64,000 nt of DNA from an uncultured Blautia sp. (GTDB lineage Bacteria; Bacillota; Clostridia; Lachnospirales; Lachnospiraceae). A model generated the notes under the pieces. The model had not been told where the DNA came from and made no database searches. It saw nothing but the letters and a program-made list of their open reading frames with translations. A program made the position numbers and the translations under genes. The DNA is taken from contig CALBGI010000014.1 in the NCBI GenBank assembly GCA_937893675.1, positions 62,001-126,000 of the forward strand. The letters run 5' to 3'. Position 1 is the stretch's first letter. Each line of letters opens with the position of its first letter. This document shows, in pieces, positions 56,098 to 64,000 of the stretch.

Positions 56098-57582
56098 TCA
56101 GAGATTCGTGTACCCCATCAGATCAAAATCCACTGCACGCGCAGCCCTGTATCCTTCACAGATAGCCCACACGACCAGAGACTGTCCTCTGCGCATATCG
56201 CCGGCGACAAATACATGCTTTACGTTTGTCTCATATCCGTTTTCTTCTGTAGACACATTAGTTCTGTCATCTACCGCCACCTGAAAAGCATCTGTCACAT
56301 AAGACTCACTTCCCAGAAATCCGGCTGCAATCAATACCAGATCCGCCTTAAGTTCCTTTTCGCTTCCCGGAACCGGAACCATCTGCATTCTTCCGGACTT
56401 CTCGTCTTTTTTCTGTATCAGCTTTGTAATCACTGCCTTTTTGACGTTTCCTTCTTCATCACCTATGAATTCCTTCACCGTTGTCTCGTAAATTCTCGGA
56501 TCCCTTCCAAATACCGCTATCGCTTCCTCCTGCCCGTAATCTGTCTTTTTCACTCTCGGCCACTGCGGCCATGGATTTGTCTCTGCCCGTGTCTCCGGCG
56601 GCTCCGGCATCATTTCCAGCTGCGTGACCGATTTTGCTCCAAGCCGGACAGCCGTTCCCACACAGTCATTTCCAGTATCTCCTCCCCCGATCACCAGTAC
56701 ATGTTTTCCCTCTGCTGAAATTTCCGGTTTCCCATGAAGCCCGGAATCCAGAAGGCTTTTCGTGACAGAGGACAGAAAATCCACCGCAAAATAAATATTC
56801 CTGTACTCTCGTCCCGCAGCCTTGATGTCTCTCGGGTTGGAGGCTCCGCAGGCAAGCACGATCCTGTCAAATTCTTTTTTCAATGTTTCCGGCGAAATAT
56901 TTTTTCCCACATCTGTGCAGGTTTGAAATACAACGCCCTCTTCTTCCATCAGGCAGATTCTCCTGTCAATCACACGTTTATCCAGCTTCATATTCGGTAT
57001 TCCATAGCGAAGCAACCCTCCTATGCGGTCATTCCGTTCAAAAACAGTCACCGAATGGCCACGCTGATTCAGATAATAGGCTGCAGCCAGGCCGGAAGGC
57101 CCGCTTCCGATCACTGCAACCTTTTTTGTGGTGCGCACTTTGGGTATATGAGGCTTCACCCAACCATTTCTAAAAGCAGTCTCTATGATCGTTTTCTCGT
57201 TTTCTTTCGTGGAAACGGGCTGTCCATTCAAGCCGCAGGTACAGGCTGCCTCGCAAAGAGCCGGACAAACTCTGCCTGTGAACTCCGGAAAACAATGCGT
57301 TGCCGTAAGACGTTCGTACGCCTGTTTCCAGTTTCCGCGCCAGACCAGATCATTGGTTTCCGGCACCAGATTGTGAAGGGGGCAGCCTGACACCATACCT
57401 GCCAGCATTTCCCCGCTCTGGCAGAAAGGAACCCCGCACTCCATACACCGGCCTCCCTGCTTCTGCTGCTCTTCCAGTGCAAGAGATGTCCGGAACTCGC
57501 CAAAATGTCGTATTCGTTTTAACGGCTTCTCCGTATCTGCCTGCTTCCTTTGATATTCCAGAAATCCTGTCGCTTTTCCCAT
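56098..57582 (-). CDS. gltD: Glutamate synthase small subunit
   Basis: A 494-residue flavoprotein that passes electrons from NAD(P)H to the large subunit. The N-terminal iron-sulfur cysteines are in RCMECGVPFCQSG and SGCPLHNLVP plus VCPALCEAACTCG. The first nucleotide-binding motif is VIGSGPSGLAAAYYLNQRGHSVTVFE and the second VIGGGDTGNDCVGTA. GAGGAGTAAC precedes the ATG, 5 bases after gltB. Confidence 0.95.
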   Translation of the reverse strand: MGKATGFLEYQRKQADTEKPLKRIRHFGEFRTSLALEEQQKQGGRCMECGVPFCQSGEMLAGMVSGCPLHNLVPETNDLVWRGNWKQAYERLTATHCFPEFTGRVCPALCEAACTCGLNGQPVSTKENEKTIIETAFRNGWVKPHIPKVRTTKKVAVIGSGPSGLAAAYYLNQRGHSVTVFERNDRIGGLLRYGIPNMKLDKRVIDRRICLMEEEGVVFQTCTDVGKNISPETLKKEFDRIVLACGASNPRDIKAAGREYRNIYFAVDFLSSVTKSLLDSGLHGKPEISAEGKHVLVIGGGDTGNDCVGTAVRLGAKSVTQLEMMPEPPETRAETNPWPQWPRVKKTDYGQEEAIAVFGRDPRIYETTVKEFIGDEEGNVKKAVITKLIQKKDEKSGRMQMVPVPGSEKELKADLVLIAAGFLGSESYVTDAFQVAVDDRTNVSTEENGYETNVKHVFVAGDMRRGQSLVVWAICEGYRAARAVDFDLMGYTNL

Positions 57583-57587
57583 ATTTG

Positions 57588-60500
57588 TTACTCCTCATGC
57601 TCTTTCTTCTGAAAATTTTCATAGAACGCTTCCATCTGTGCCTGTTCAACGTTCATTCCTTTTTCCTCCATACTGGAGGCAAGCGTCACCATTTTCTTAT
57701 AATCATACGGTATGATTTTTTTAAATTTCGGAAGATATTTCTCAAAATCTGCGAGTATCCTGGCTGCGCGGCTGGAACCAGTATATTCCAGATGTTCCTC
57801 AAGCATGGACTTCAACTCATAGATATCATATTTATCCACCATCTTTTCTATGGAAATCATTCCCTTGTTCAGATTACGATACAGATGACTGTCCTCATCC
57901 AGCACATAAGCAATGCCTCCGCTCATACCTGCCGCAAAATTTTTTCCTGTTTTTCCAAGGACAACTACACGTCCGCCGGTCATGTACTCGCAGCCATGCT
58001 CACCTACCCCTTCGACCACCGCATATGCGCCCGAATTCCGCACCGCGAACCGTTCTCCGGCAATGCCGTTGATAAACACCTTGCCGCCTGTGGCTCCGTA
58101 AAGCGCCACATTTCCCGCAATGATGTTGTCTTCCGCCTGATACCCTCTGTTTCGCGGCGGATACAAAATCAGTTTTCCTCCGGAAAGTCCTTTTCCGTAA
58201 TAATCGTTGGTGTCTCCGCACAGTTCAAGGGTAAGCCCCTTGGGAATAAACGCTCCAAAGCTCTGACCTCCCGCACCTGTACAATGCACGGTGATTGTAT
58301 CCTCTGCCAACCCATCTTTATAATGCCTGGTGAGCTCCGCCCCGAAAATTGTGCCAAAAGAGCGGTCTGTATTTCCCACTTGCAAAGAAAGCTCTGCTTT
58401 TTTTCCTTTTTCCATGGAGCTTCGCAGCTTTTTCAGCAGTACCCTTTCATCCAGAGTTTTTTCCAGATGAAAATCAAACATCCTATCTGGCTGAAAGGTA
58501 ACATGCTCTGCCTTACCCGCAAAAGGGTTCTGCAAAATCGCATTCAGATTCACCCTTGATGCCCTTGGAAGCCTGCTGCCGGCCCTCTGTTTGAGAAAGT
58601 CGCTTCTTCCTACCATCTCTTCCACCGTCCGTACACCGAGACGCGCCATATATTCCCTGAGCTCCTGCGCGATAAACCGCATAAAATTTTCCACATATTC
58701 CGGTTTTCCGCGAAATCTTTTTCTCAGTTCCGGATTCTGTGTTGCCACACCAACCGGACAGGTATCCAGATTGCACACGCGCATCATCACGCATCCCATG
58801 GTGACAAGGGGAGCGGTGGCGAAGCCAAATTCCTCTGCTCCTAAAAGAGCTGCAACAGCCACATCCCGCCCGCTCATCAGTTTTCCATCCGTCTCAAGCC
58901 GCACACAGCTTCTCAGACCATTTCTCAGAAGTGTCTGGTGTGTCTCTGCCAGACCAAGTTCCCACGGAAGACCTGCATTATGGATAGAGCTTTCCGGGGC
59001 TGCGCCGGTCCCGCCATCATAGCCGGAAATTAAAATAGTCTGTGCTCCCGCCTTTGCAACACCTGCAGCCACTGTTCCCACTCCTGTTTCAGAGACCAGT
59101 TTCACGGAAATCTGCGCATATTTGTTTGCGCTTTTCAGGTCATAGATAAGCTGCGCCAGGTCTTCAATCGAATAAATGTCGTGGTGCGGAGGCGGGGAGA
59201 TCAGGCTGACTCCCGGCGTGGAATGTCTTGTTTTTGCAATCCAGGGATAAACCTTTCGTGCCGGAAGATGGCCTCCCTCTCCAGGCTTGGCTCCCTGTGC
59301 CATTTTAATCTGGATTTCTCCTGCGCTTGTCAGATAACGGCTGGTAACGCCAAACCGGCCCGAGGCTACCTGCTTTATCGCAGAACAGCGATCCTGCTCA
59401 CTCCCCGCAGAGTCCAGCCGTTCTTCACTCTCTCCGCCCTCACCGGTATTGGATTTTCCATGGAGATGATTCATTGCAATGGCCAATGTTTCATGCGCCT
59501 CCTGGGAGATAGACCCGTAGGACATTGCACCTGTCTTAAACCGTTTCACAATCTCCTCTACGCTCTCCACCTCTTCCAGGGAAACGCCTTTCTCGGGATA
59601 AACAAACTCCATAAGACTCCGGAGATAGCCGCTCTGCTCCTTATCCACTTTTTTGGTATATTCTTTAAACAGACGGTAATTTCCCGTCCATGCCGCCTGC
59701 TGCAGAAGATGTATCGTTTCCGGATCGTAGCGGTGTTCTTCGCCCTGACTCCTTCTCTTGTGTTTTCCCAGGCTTTCCAGATTCAGATTCACTTCCAGTC
59801 CCAGCGGATCAAATGCCCGTGAATGCAGCTCCGATACCTGTTTTTCAATATCTTCCATCACAATGCCGCCTATACGGCTTACCGTTCCCTTAAAATACCG
59901 TTCCACAATCTCATCCGAAATCCCTACCGCCTCAAATATTTTGGCTCCCTGATAGGACTGAAGCGTGGAAATCCCCATCTTGGAGGCAATCTTTACAATG
60001 CCGTGCAGAATGCAATGGCAGTAATCATCTACTGCCGCATAATAGTCCTTCGGAAGCATATGTTCCTCTATCAGCTCACGGATGGTATCCAGCGCCAGAT
60101 AGGGATTCACCGCACATGCCCCGTAACCCAAAAGTGCCGCAAAATGATGTACTTCCCGCGGTTCTCCTGATTCCAGGATAAGCGTGAGAGAGGTTTGCTT
60201 TTTCGTTCTTACCAGATACTGATGCACGGCAGATACTGCAAGCAGAGAAGGGATTGCCATATGATTTTCATCTACCCCGCGGTCTGAAAGGACCAAAATG
60301 TTGGCGCCGTCCTTGTATGCCTTGTCCACTTCCACAAACAGCCGCTCAATGGCCCGTTCCAGCTTGGTGCTCCTATAGTAAATGATGGGAACCACGCTCA
60401 CGGCCAGACCCTCCCTTTTCATTTCTTTGATTTTGAGCATATCTGTGTTGGTGAGAATGGGATTGTTGATCTTTAAAACCCGACAATTTTTTTCGCATTC

Positions 60501-62150
60501 TTCCAGGATGTTTCCCTTTTGGCCCGCATACACCGTGGTGGAGGTGACGATCTCTTCACGGATGGCATCGATCGGCGGATTTGTAACCTGCGCAAAAAGC
60601 TGTTTAAAATAGTCAAAAAGCGGGCGGTTTTTTTCGGAGAGAACTGCCAGCGGCGTGTCCACTCCCATGGCCGCAATGCTTTCTGTGCCATTTAACGCCA
60701 TCGTGCAGATAGAATCCCGGTATTCCTCATAGGTATATCCAAATGCCTTCTGAAGCTGACGAAGCCTTTTCGGATCATATTCTTCCACACAACGATTTGG
60801 CACCTTCAGGCTTTTAAGCTCCACCAGATTGCTGTCCAGCCACTCGCCGTAAGGCTGCCTGTGAATATATCGTTCCTTTATCTCCTCATCCTGCCATATT
60901 TTTCCCTGCTGCGTGTCCACCAGAAGCATTTTTCCCGGATGCAGGCGTTCTTTGAGAATAATTTCCTCCTCCGGAATGTCCAGAACACCGACCTCCGAAG
61001 CCAGGATCACATCTCCGTTTTTCAATACATAGTATCTGGAAGGGCGAAGTCCATTCCGGTCAAGAACCGCCCCGACCACATCTCCGTCTGAAAATACAAT
61101 GGAAGCCGGGCCATCCCATGGTTCCATCATGGTAGCATAATACTGATAAAAATCACGTTCATCCTGTGAAAGCGTCTGGTTATTGCTCCAGGGCTCCGGT
61201 ATGGTGATCATCACAGCCAACGGCAGCTCCATGCCGCTCATCACCAGAAATTCCAGCGTATTGTCAAGCATAGCTGAGTCGGAGCCTCTCGTATCCACCA
61301 CCGGAAGAATCTGATGCATTTTGCCCTTCAACGGCTTAGAACACATGGTTTCCTCTCTTGCCAGCATCTTATCCGCATTTCCCTTAATGGTATTGATTTC
61401 TCCATTATGTACCATCATACGGTTTGGATGCGCCCGCTCCCAACTTGGATCGGTATTGGTACTGAATCTTGAATGCACCAGAGCTATCGCGGACTCATAA
61501 TCCTTATCCTGCAGATCTTCAAAAAAAGTGCGCAGCTGTCCAACCAGAAACATTCCCTTGTAAACAATGGTTCTGCTGGACATGGATACCACATAGGTAT
61601 TGTCATTGCTTTGTTCAAACTCACGCCGCGCAATATAGAGTTTTCTCTCAAAAGGCAGACCGATTTCCGCTCGGGCCGGCTTGGCAATAAATGCCTGCGC
61701 AATATACGGCATACATTCTCTTGCTCTCTGCCCCAGAACCTCCTGATGCACCGGCACCTTCCGATAGCCCAAAAGCTCCATCCCTTCTTTTTTTACAATG
61801 ATCTCAAACATTTTTTTTGCCTGACTTCTCAAAAGCTCATCCTGCGGAAAGAAAATCTGAGCAATTCCATAGGTTCGTTCCTCACCTAATTCAAAGCCGA
61901 GCTCTTCACAGGTTTTCCGGAAAAACCGATGGGAAATCTGGAGCAGAATCCCCACGCCGTCTCCGGTTTTTCCGGAGGCATCTTTTCCCGCCCTGTGTTC
62001 CAGATTTTCTACTATTTTCAGGGCATTTTCCACGGTTTTGTGGCTTTTTATTCCCTTGCTGCTGATAACGGCGCCTATGCCGCAGTTATCATGTTCAAAT
62101 ATATCCCTGTATAATCCCTGACTGTTACTTTCACTGTACCTTTTCATCAT
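57588..62150 (-). CDS. gltB: Glutamate synthase large subunit
   Basis: A 1520-residue enzyme forming two glutamates from glutamine and 2-oxoglutarate. The N-terminal amidotransferase domain has the nucleophile in HDNCGIGAV (Cys23), so a 22-residue propeptide would be removed. The central and FMN-binding domains contain GAMSYGSISQEAHETLAIAMN; the 3Fe-4S cysteines are in CVMMRVCNLDTCPVGVATQ. The C-terminal GXGXG-type beta-helix ends the protein. ATG 62150 follows GAGAGGAGAAC; it overlaps pyrG by 20 bases. Confidence 0.95.
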   Translation of the reverse strand: MMKRYSESNSQGLYRDIFEHDNCGIGAVISSKGIKSHKTVENALKIVENLEHRAGKDASGKTGDGVGILLQISHRFFRKTCEELGFELGEERTYGIAQIFFPQDELLRSQAKKMFEIIVKKEGMELLGYRKVPVHQEVLGQRARECMPYIAQAFIAKPARAEIGLPFERKLYIARREFEQSNDNTYVVSMSSRTIVYKGMFLVGQLRTFFEDLQDKDYESAIALVHSRFSTNTDPSWERAHPNRMMVHNGEINTIKGNADKMLAREETMCSKPLKGKMHQILPVVDTRGSDSAMLDNTLEFLVMSGMELPLAVMITIPEPWSNNQTLSQDERDFYQYYATMMEPWDGPASIVFSDGDVVGAVLDRNGLRPSRYYVLKNGDVILASEVGVLDIPEEEIILKERLHPGKMLLVDTQQGKIWQDEEIKERYIHRQPYGEWLDSNLVELKSLKVPNRCVEEYDPKRLRQLQKAFGYTYEEYRDSICTMALNGTESIAAMGVDTPLAVLSEKNRPLFDYFKQLFAQVTNPPIDAIREEIVTSTTVYAGQKGNILEECEKNCRVLKINNPILTNTDMLKIKEMKREGLAVSVVPIIYYRSTKLERAIERLFVEVDKAYKDGANILVLSDRGVDENHMAIPSLLAVSAVHQYLVRTKKQTSLTLILESGEPREVHHFAALLGYGACAVNPYLALDTIRELIEEHMLPKDYYAAVDDYCHCILHGIVKIASKMGISTLQSYQGAKIFEAVGISDEIVERYFKGTVSRIGGIVMEDIEKQVSELHSRAFDPLGLEVNLNLESLGKHKRRSQGEEHRYDPETIHLLQQAAWTGNYRLFKEYTKKVDKEQSGYLRSLMEFVYPEKGVSLEEVESVEEIVKRFKTGAMSYGSISQEAHETLAIAMNHLHGKSNTGEGGESEERLDSAGSEQDRCSAIKQVASGRFGVTSRYLTSAGEIQIKMAQGAKPGEGGHLPARKVYPWIAKTRHSTPGVSLISPPPHHDIYSIEDLAQLIYDLKSANKYAQISVKLVSETGVGTVAAGVAKAGAQTILISGYDGGTGAAPESSIHNAGLPWELGLAETHQTLLRNGLRSCVRLETDGKLMSGRDVAVAALLGAEEFGFATAPLVTMGCVMMRVCNLDTCPVGVATQNPELRKRFRGKPEYVENFMRFIAQELREYMARLGVRTVEEMVGRSDFLKQRAGSRLPRASRVNLNAILQNPFAGKAEHVTFQPDRMFDFHLEKTLDERVLLKKLRSSMEKGKKAELSLQVGNTDRSFGTIFGAELTRHYKDGLAEDTITVHCTGAGGQSFGAFIPKGLTLELCGDTNDYYGKGLSGGKLILYPPRNRGYQAEDNIIAGNVALYGATGGKVFINGIAGERFAVRNSGAYAVVEGVGEHGCEYMTGGRVVVLGKTGKNFAAGMSGGIAYVLDEDSHLYRNLNKGMISIEKMVDKYDIYELKSMLEEHLEYTGSSRAARILADFEKYLPKFKKIIPYDYKKMVTLASSMEEKGMNVEQAQMEAFYENFQKKEHEE

Positions 62151-63768
62151 TGGGAGTTCTCCTCTCATTTCTGTAATCTATGGCCGCTTTGACCAGTCCC
62201 CTGAACAGCGGATGTGCACGGTTTGGTCTTGATTTCAATTCCGGATGTCCCTGTGTTCCTATAAAGTACGGATGTCCGGGAAGCTCCACCATCTCCACAA
62301 TTCTTCCATCCGGAGAAAGACCGCTCAAACACATTCCGTGACGGATAAGCTCTTCGCGGTAGATATTGTTTACTTCATATCTGTGGCGATGCCGTTCACT
62401 GATCTCTGTACTTCCATATAATTCCCACGCAAGAGTTCCTTTCTGAATTTTGCAGGGATACGCTCCCAGACGAAGCGTCCCTCCCCGGTCGCTTATCCCG
62501 TTTTGCTCCGGCATAAGAGCGATCACCGGATGTCCGGTATCCGGATTCAGTTCTGCACTGTCGGCATCTTCAAGGCCAAGGACATGACGGGAAAACTCTA
62601 CAATCGCCATCTGCATTCCCAGACAAATACCCAGAAACGGAATTTTGTTTTCTCTTGCATATTGAACCGCCTTAATCTTTCCTTCCGTTCCGCGACTGCC
62701 AAAGCCTCCGGGAACCACGATCCCATCCACTTCGTTCAGCAGCTCGTCTGCGGGCTTATGTTCCAGCTCCTCCGCATCTATCCAGCAGAAGTCTACACTG
62801 GCTCCCATTGCAATGCCACCATGCTTCAAAGCCTCCGCTACGCTTAAATACGCATCGTGAAGCTTAATATATTTTCCAACAATACCGATTTTTACCACCT
62901 CTGCAGGATTGCAAAGATGATATACCAGTTCCTTCCATTCTTTGAGATCCGGTTCGGGACAGGGAATCGCCAACGCTTCACACACTACCTGCGCCAGCTG
63001 TTCCTCTTCCATGGCGAGAGGCGCTTCATATAAATACTGAACATCCAGATTCTGAAGTACACGGTTCTTAGGCACATTACAGAACAAAGCGATTTTTTCT
63101 TTCATATCGGCCGAAATTGGGTATTCGCTTCTGCAGACAAGCACGTCCGGCCACAACCCCATGGCCTGCAGCTCCTTGACGCTTTGCTGCGTAGGCTTGC
63201 TTTTCAGTTCTCCGGACGCTTTCAGATAAGGAATCAGGGTTACATGGACAAGTATTGCGTTTTCGTGCCCTACCTCATGCTGAAACTGTCGGATAGCTTC
63301 CAAAAAAGGCTGGCTTTCTATATCACCGACGGTTCCTCCCACCTCAATGATCGCAATTCGCATATCCTCTTCCGGTGTTCCCTGATAAAAGCGGCTTTTG
63401 ATCTCGTTGGTAATATGAGGGATCACCTGCACCGTTCCTCCACCGTAATCACCTTTTCGCTCCTTATGAAGTACACTCCAGTAGATCTTTCCTGTAGTTA
63501 CATTGGAATTTCTGTCCAGGCATTCATCAATAAACCGTTCATAATGCCCCAGATCCAGGTCTGTTTCCGCCCCGTCTTCTGTCACAAAAACCTCTCCGTG
63601 CTGGATAGGATTCATAGTTCCCGGATCCACATTGATATAAGGATCAAATTTCTGCATGGTTATCTGATAACCTCTTGATTTTAAAAGCCGCCCCAGAGAC
63701 GCTGCTGTAATTCCTTTTCCAAGGCCGGAAACCACGCCTCCTGTCACAAATACATATTTTACCGTCAT
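62131..63768 (-). CDS. pyrG: CTP synthase
   Basis: A 545-residue glutamine-dependent enzyme that aminates UTP to CTP. The synthase domain begins VKYVFVTGGVVSGLGKGITAASLGRLLKSRG (P-loop). The glutaminase domain has the nucleophile in FLGICLGMQMA and the His-Glu pair in GHPELKSRP. Its ATG overlaps the carB stop (ATGA), and its end overlaps gltB, so it is translationally coupled on both sides. Confidence 0.97.
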   Translation of the reverse strand: MTVKYVFVTGGVVSGLGKGITAASLGRLLKSRGYQITMQKFDPYINVDPGTMNPIQHGEVFVTEDGAETDLDLGHYERFIDECLDRNSNVTTGKIYWSVLHKERKGDYGGGTVQVIPHITNEIKSRFYQGTPEEDMRIAIIEVGGTVGDIESQPFLEAIRQFQHEVGHENAILVHVTLIPYLKASGELKSKPTQQSVKELQAMGLWPDVLVCRSEYPISADMKEKIALFCNVPKNRVLQNLDVQYLYEAPLAMEEEQLAQVVCEALAIPCPEPDLKEWKELVYHLCNPAEVVKIGIVGKYIKLHDAYLSVAEALKHGGIAMGASVDFCWIDAEELEHKPADELLNEVDGIVVPGGFGSRGTEGKIKAVQYARENKIPFLGICLGMQMAIVEFSRHVLGLEDADSAELNPDTGHPVIALMPEQNGISDRGGTLRLGAYPCKIQKGTLAWELYGSTEISERHRHRYEVNNIYREELIRHGMCLSGLSPDGRIVEMVELPGHPYFIGTQGHPELKSRPNRAHPLFRGLVKAAIDYRNERRTPNDEKVQ

Positions 63769-64000
63769 ACCGGTATCCTCCCAAATCTCTCATCTGCAAT
63801 ATCTACCAGGGTCAGATGCTTCTTATCCGCATGCTCCAGACTGGTGATCAGAGCTTTCGCAGTATCAATGGCAGTAAACACATGCACTCCGGTTTCAACC
63901 GCATTTCGGCGGATAAGAAATCCGTCCCGCGCATGCTGCGCCCCCGCATGAGGCGTATCGATCACCAGATCGATCTGATGCTCCAGGATCAGATCCAGAA
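63765..64000 (-). CDS. carB: Carbamoyl-phosphate synthase large subunit, C-terminal fragment
   Basis: Only the last 77 codons are in the window. The sequence VIDTPHAGAQHARDGFLIRRNAVETGVHVFTAIDTAKALITSLE matches the C-terminal allosteric (MGS-like) domain of CarB, including the DGFLIRRNAVE motif. The gene extends beyond base 64000. The stop overlaps the pyrG start by 4 bases. CarB makes carbamoyl phosphate for pyrimidines and arginine using ammonia from glutamine. Confidence 0.9.
   Translation of the reverse strand, partial: LDLILEHQIDLVIDTPHAGAQHARDGFLIRRNAVETGVHVFTAIDTAKALITSLEHADKKHLTLVDIADERFGRIPV

Noticed and set aside
1..64000. CRISPR arrays, insertion sequences, phage genes, tRNA and rRNA genes
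   Set aside because: No regularly spaced repeats, transposase or integrase motifs, and no tRNA- or rRNA-like segments were recognised on either strand.

Overview
The window looks like chromosomal DNA of a low-to-moderate GC, Gram-positive, probably spore-forming anaerobe of the Lachnospiraceae (Clostridia). The evidence is gene order and gene type: an ylmE-sepF-ylmH division cluster, an L21-Prp-L27-Obg cluster with the Prp-cleavable form of L27, HisG paired with HisZ, a HisF-like/HisIE fusion, LL-diaminopimelate aminotransferase, the B12-radical SAM pair next to an RNase E/G gene, a YlbJ homologue and a Bce-type peptide-antibiotic module. Genus is not assigned. Almost all genes lie on the minus strand. 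No tRNA, rRNA, CRISPR array, transposase or phage gene was seen.

Layout. 1-7.1 kb: a truncated cytidylate-kinase-like gene, then rluD-lspA-aroB-ylmH-sepF-ylmE and a membrane-fusion-like protein, divergent from lexA. 7.2-11.6 kb: one ribosome-assembly operon read right to left from a promoter at about 11.58 kb (rplU, prp, rpmA, obgE, yhbY, nadD, yqeK, rsfS), with a terminator-like hairpin after rpmA. 11.6-13.3 kb: a PadR regulator and its membrane-protein partner. 13.4-17.2 kb: a B12-binding radical SAM protein, its TIGR03936 partner and an RNase E/G, translationally coupled.

17.3-33.1 kb is the accessory part. About eleven minus-strand genes (17.3-28.2 kb) encode small to very large membrane proteins and two lipoproteins, several sharing a PH-like or DUF3592-like juxtamembrane domain; one leucine-rich-repeat protein sits on the opposite strand. 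Divergent from these is a complete BceRS-BceAB-type module (response regulator, histidine kinase, ATPase, permease). I regard the minus-strand cluster as the best candidate for an undescribed system; no function can be assigned.

33.2-40.9 kb: hisZ-hisG-hisD-hisB-hisIE, followed closely by an AGCS-type amino-acid symporter, a YczE-like protein and an unknown gene. 40.9-47.9 kb: recU, lepB, an RluA-type pseudouridine synthase, an unknown membrane protein, YgiQ, a HAD phosphatase, a small alarmone synthetase and an M23 peptidase. 48-52.7 kb: pepD, a divergent ylbJ, then mgsA-rsmD-coaD and a coiled-coil protein. 52.7-64 kb: carB (partial), pyrG, gltB, gltD, glnA, an ANTAR-domain regulator and dapL. 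This last block is centred on glutamine and glutamate: GlnA and GltBD make them, CarB and PyrG consume glutamine, and DapL uses glutamate as amino donor. glnA has its own consensus promoter and a terminator-like hairpin in its leader, which suits antitermination by the ANTAR protein.

Many start codons were chosen from Shine-Dalgarno spacing rather than by maximum length; these choices are stated in the entries.
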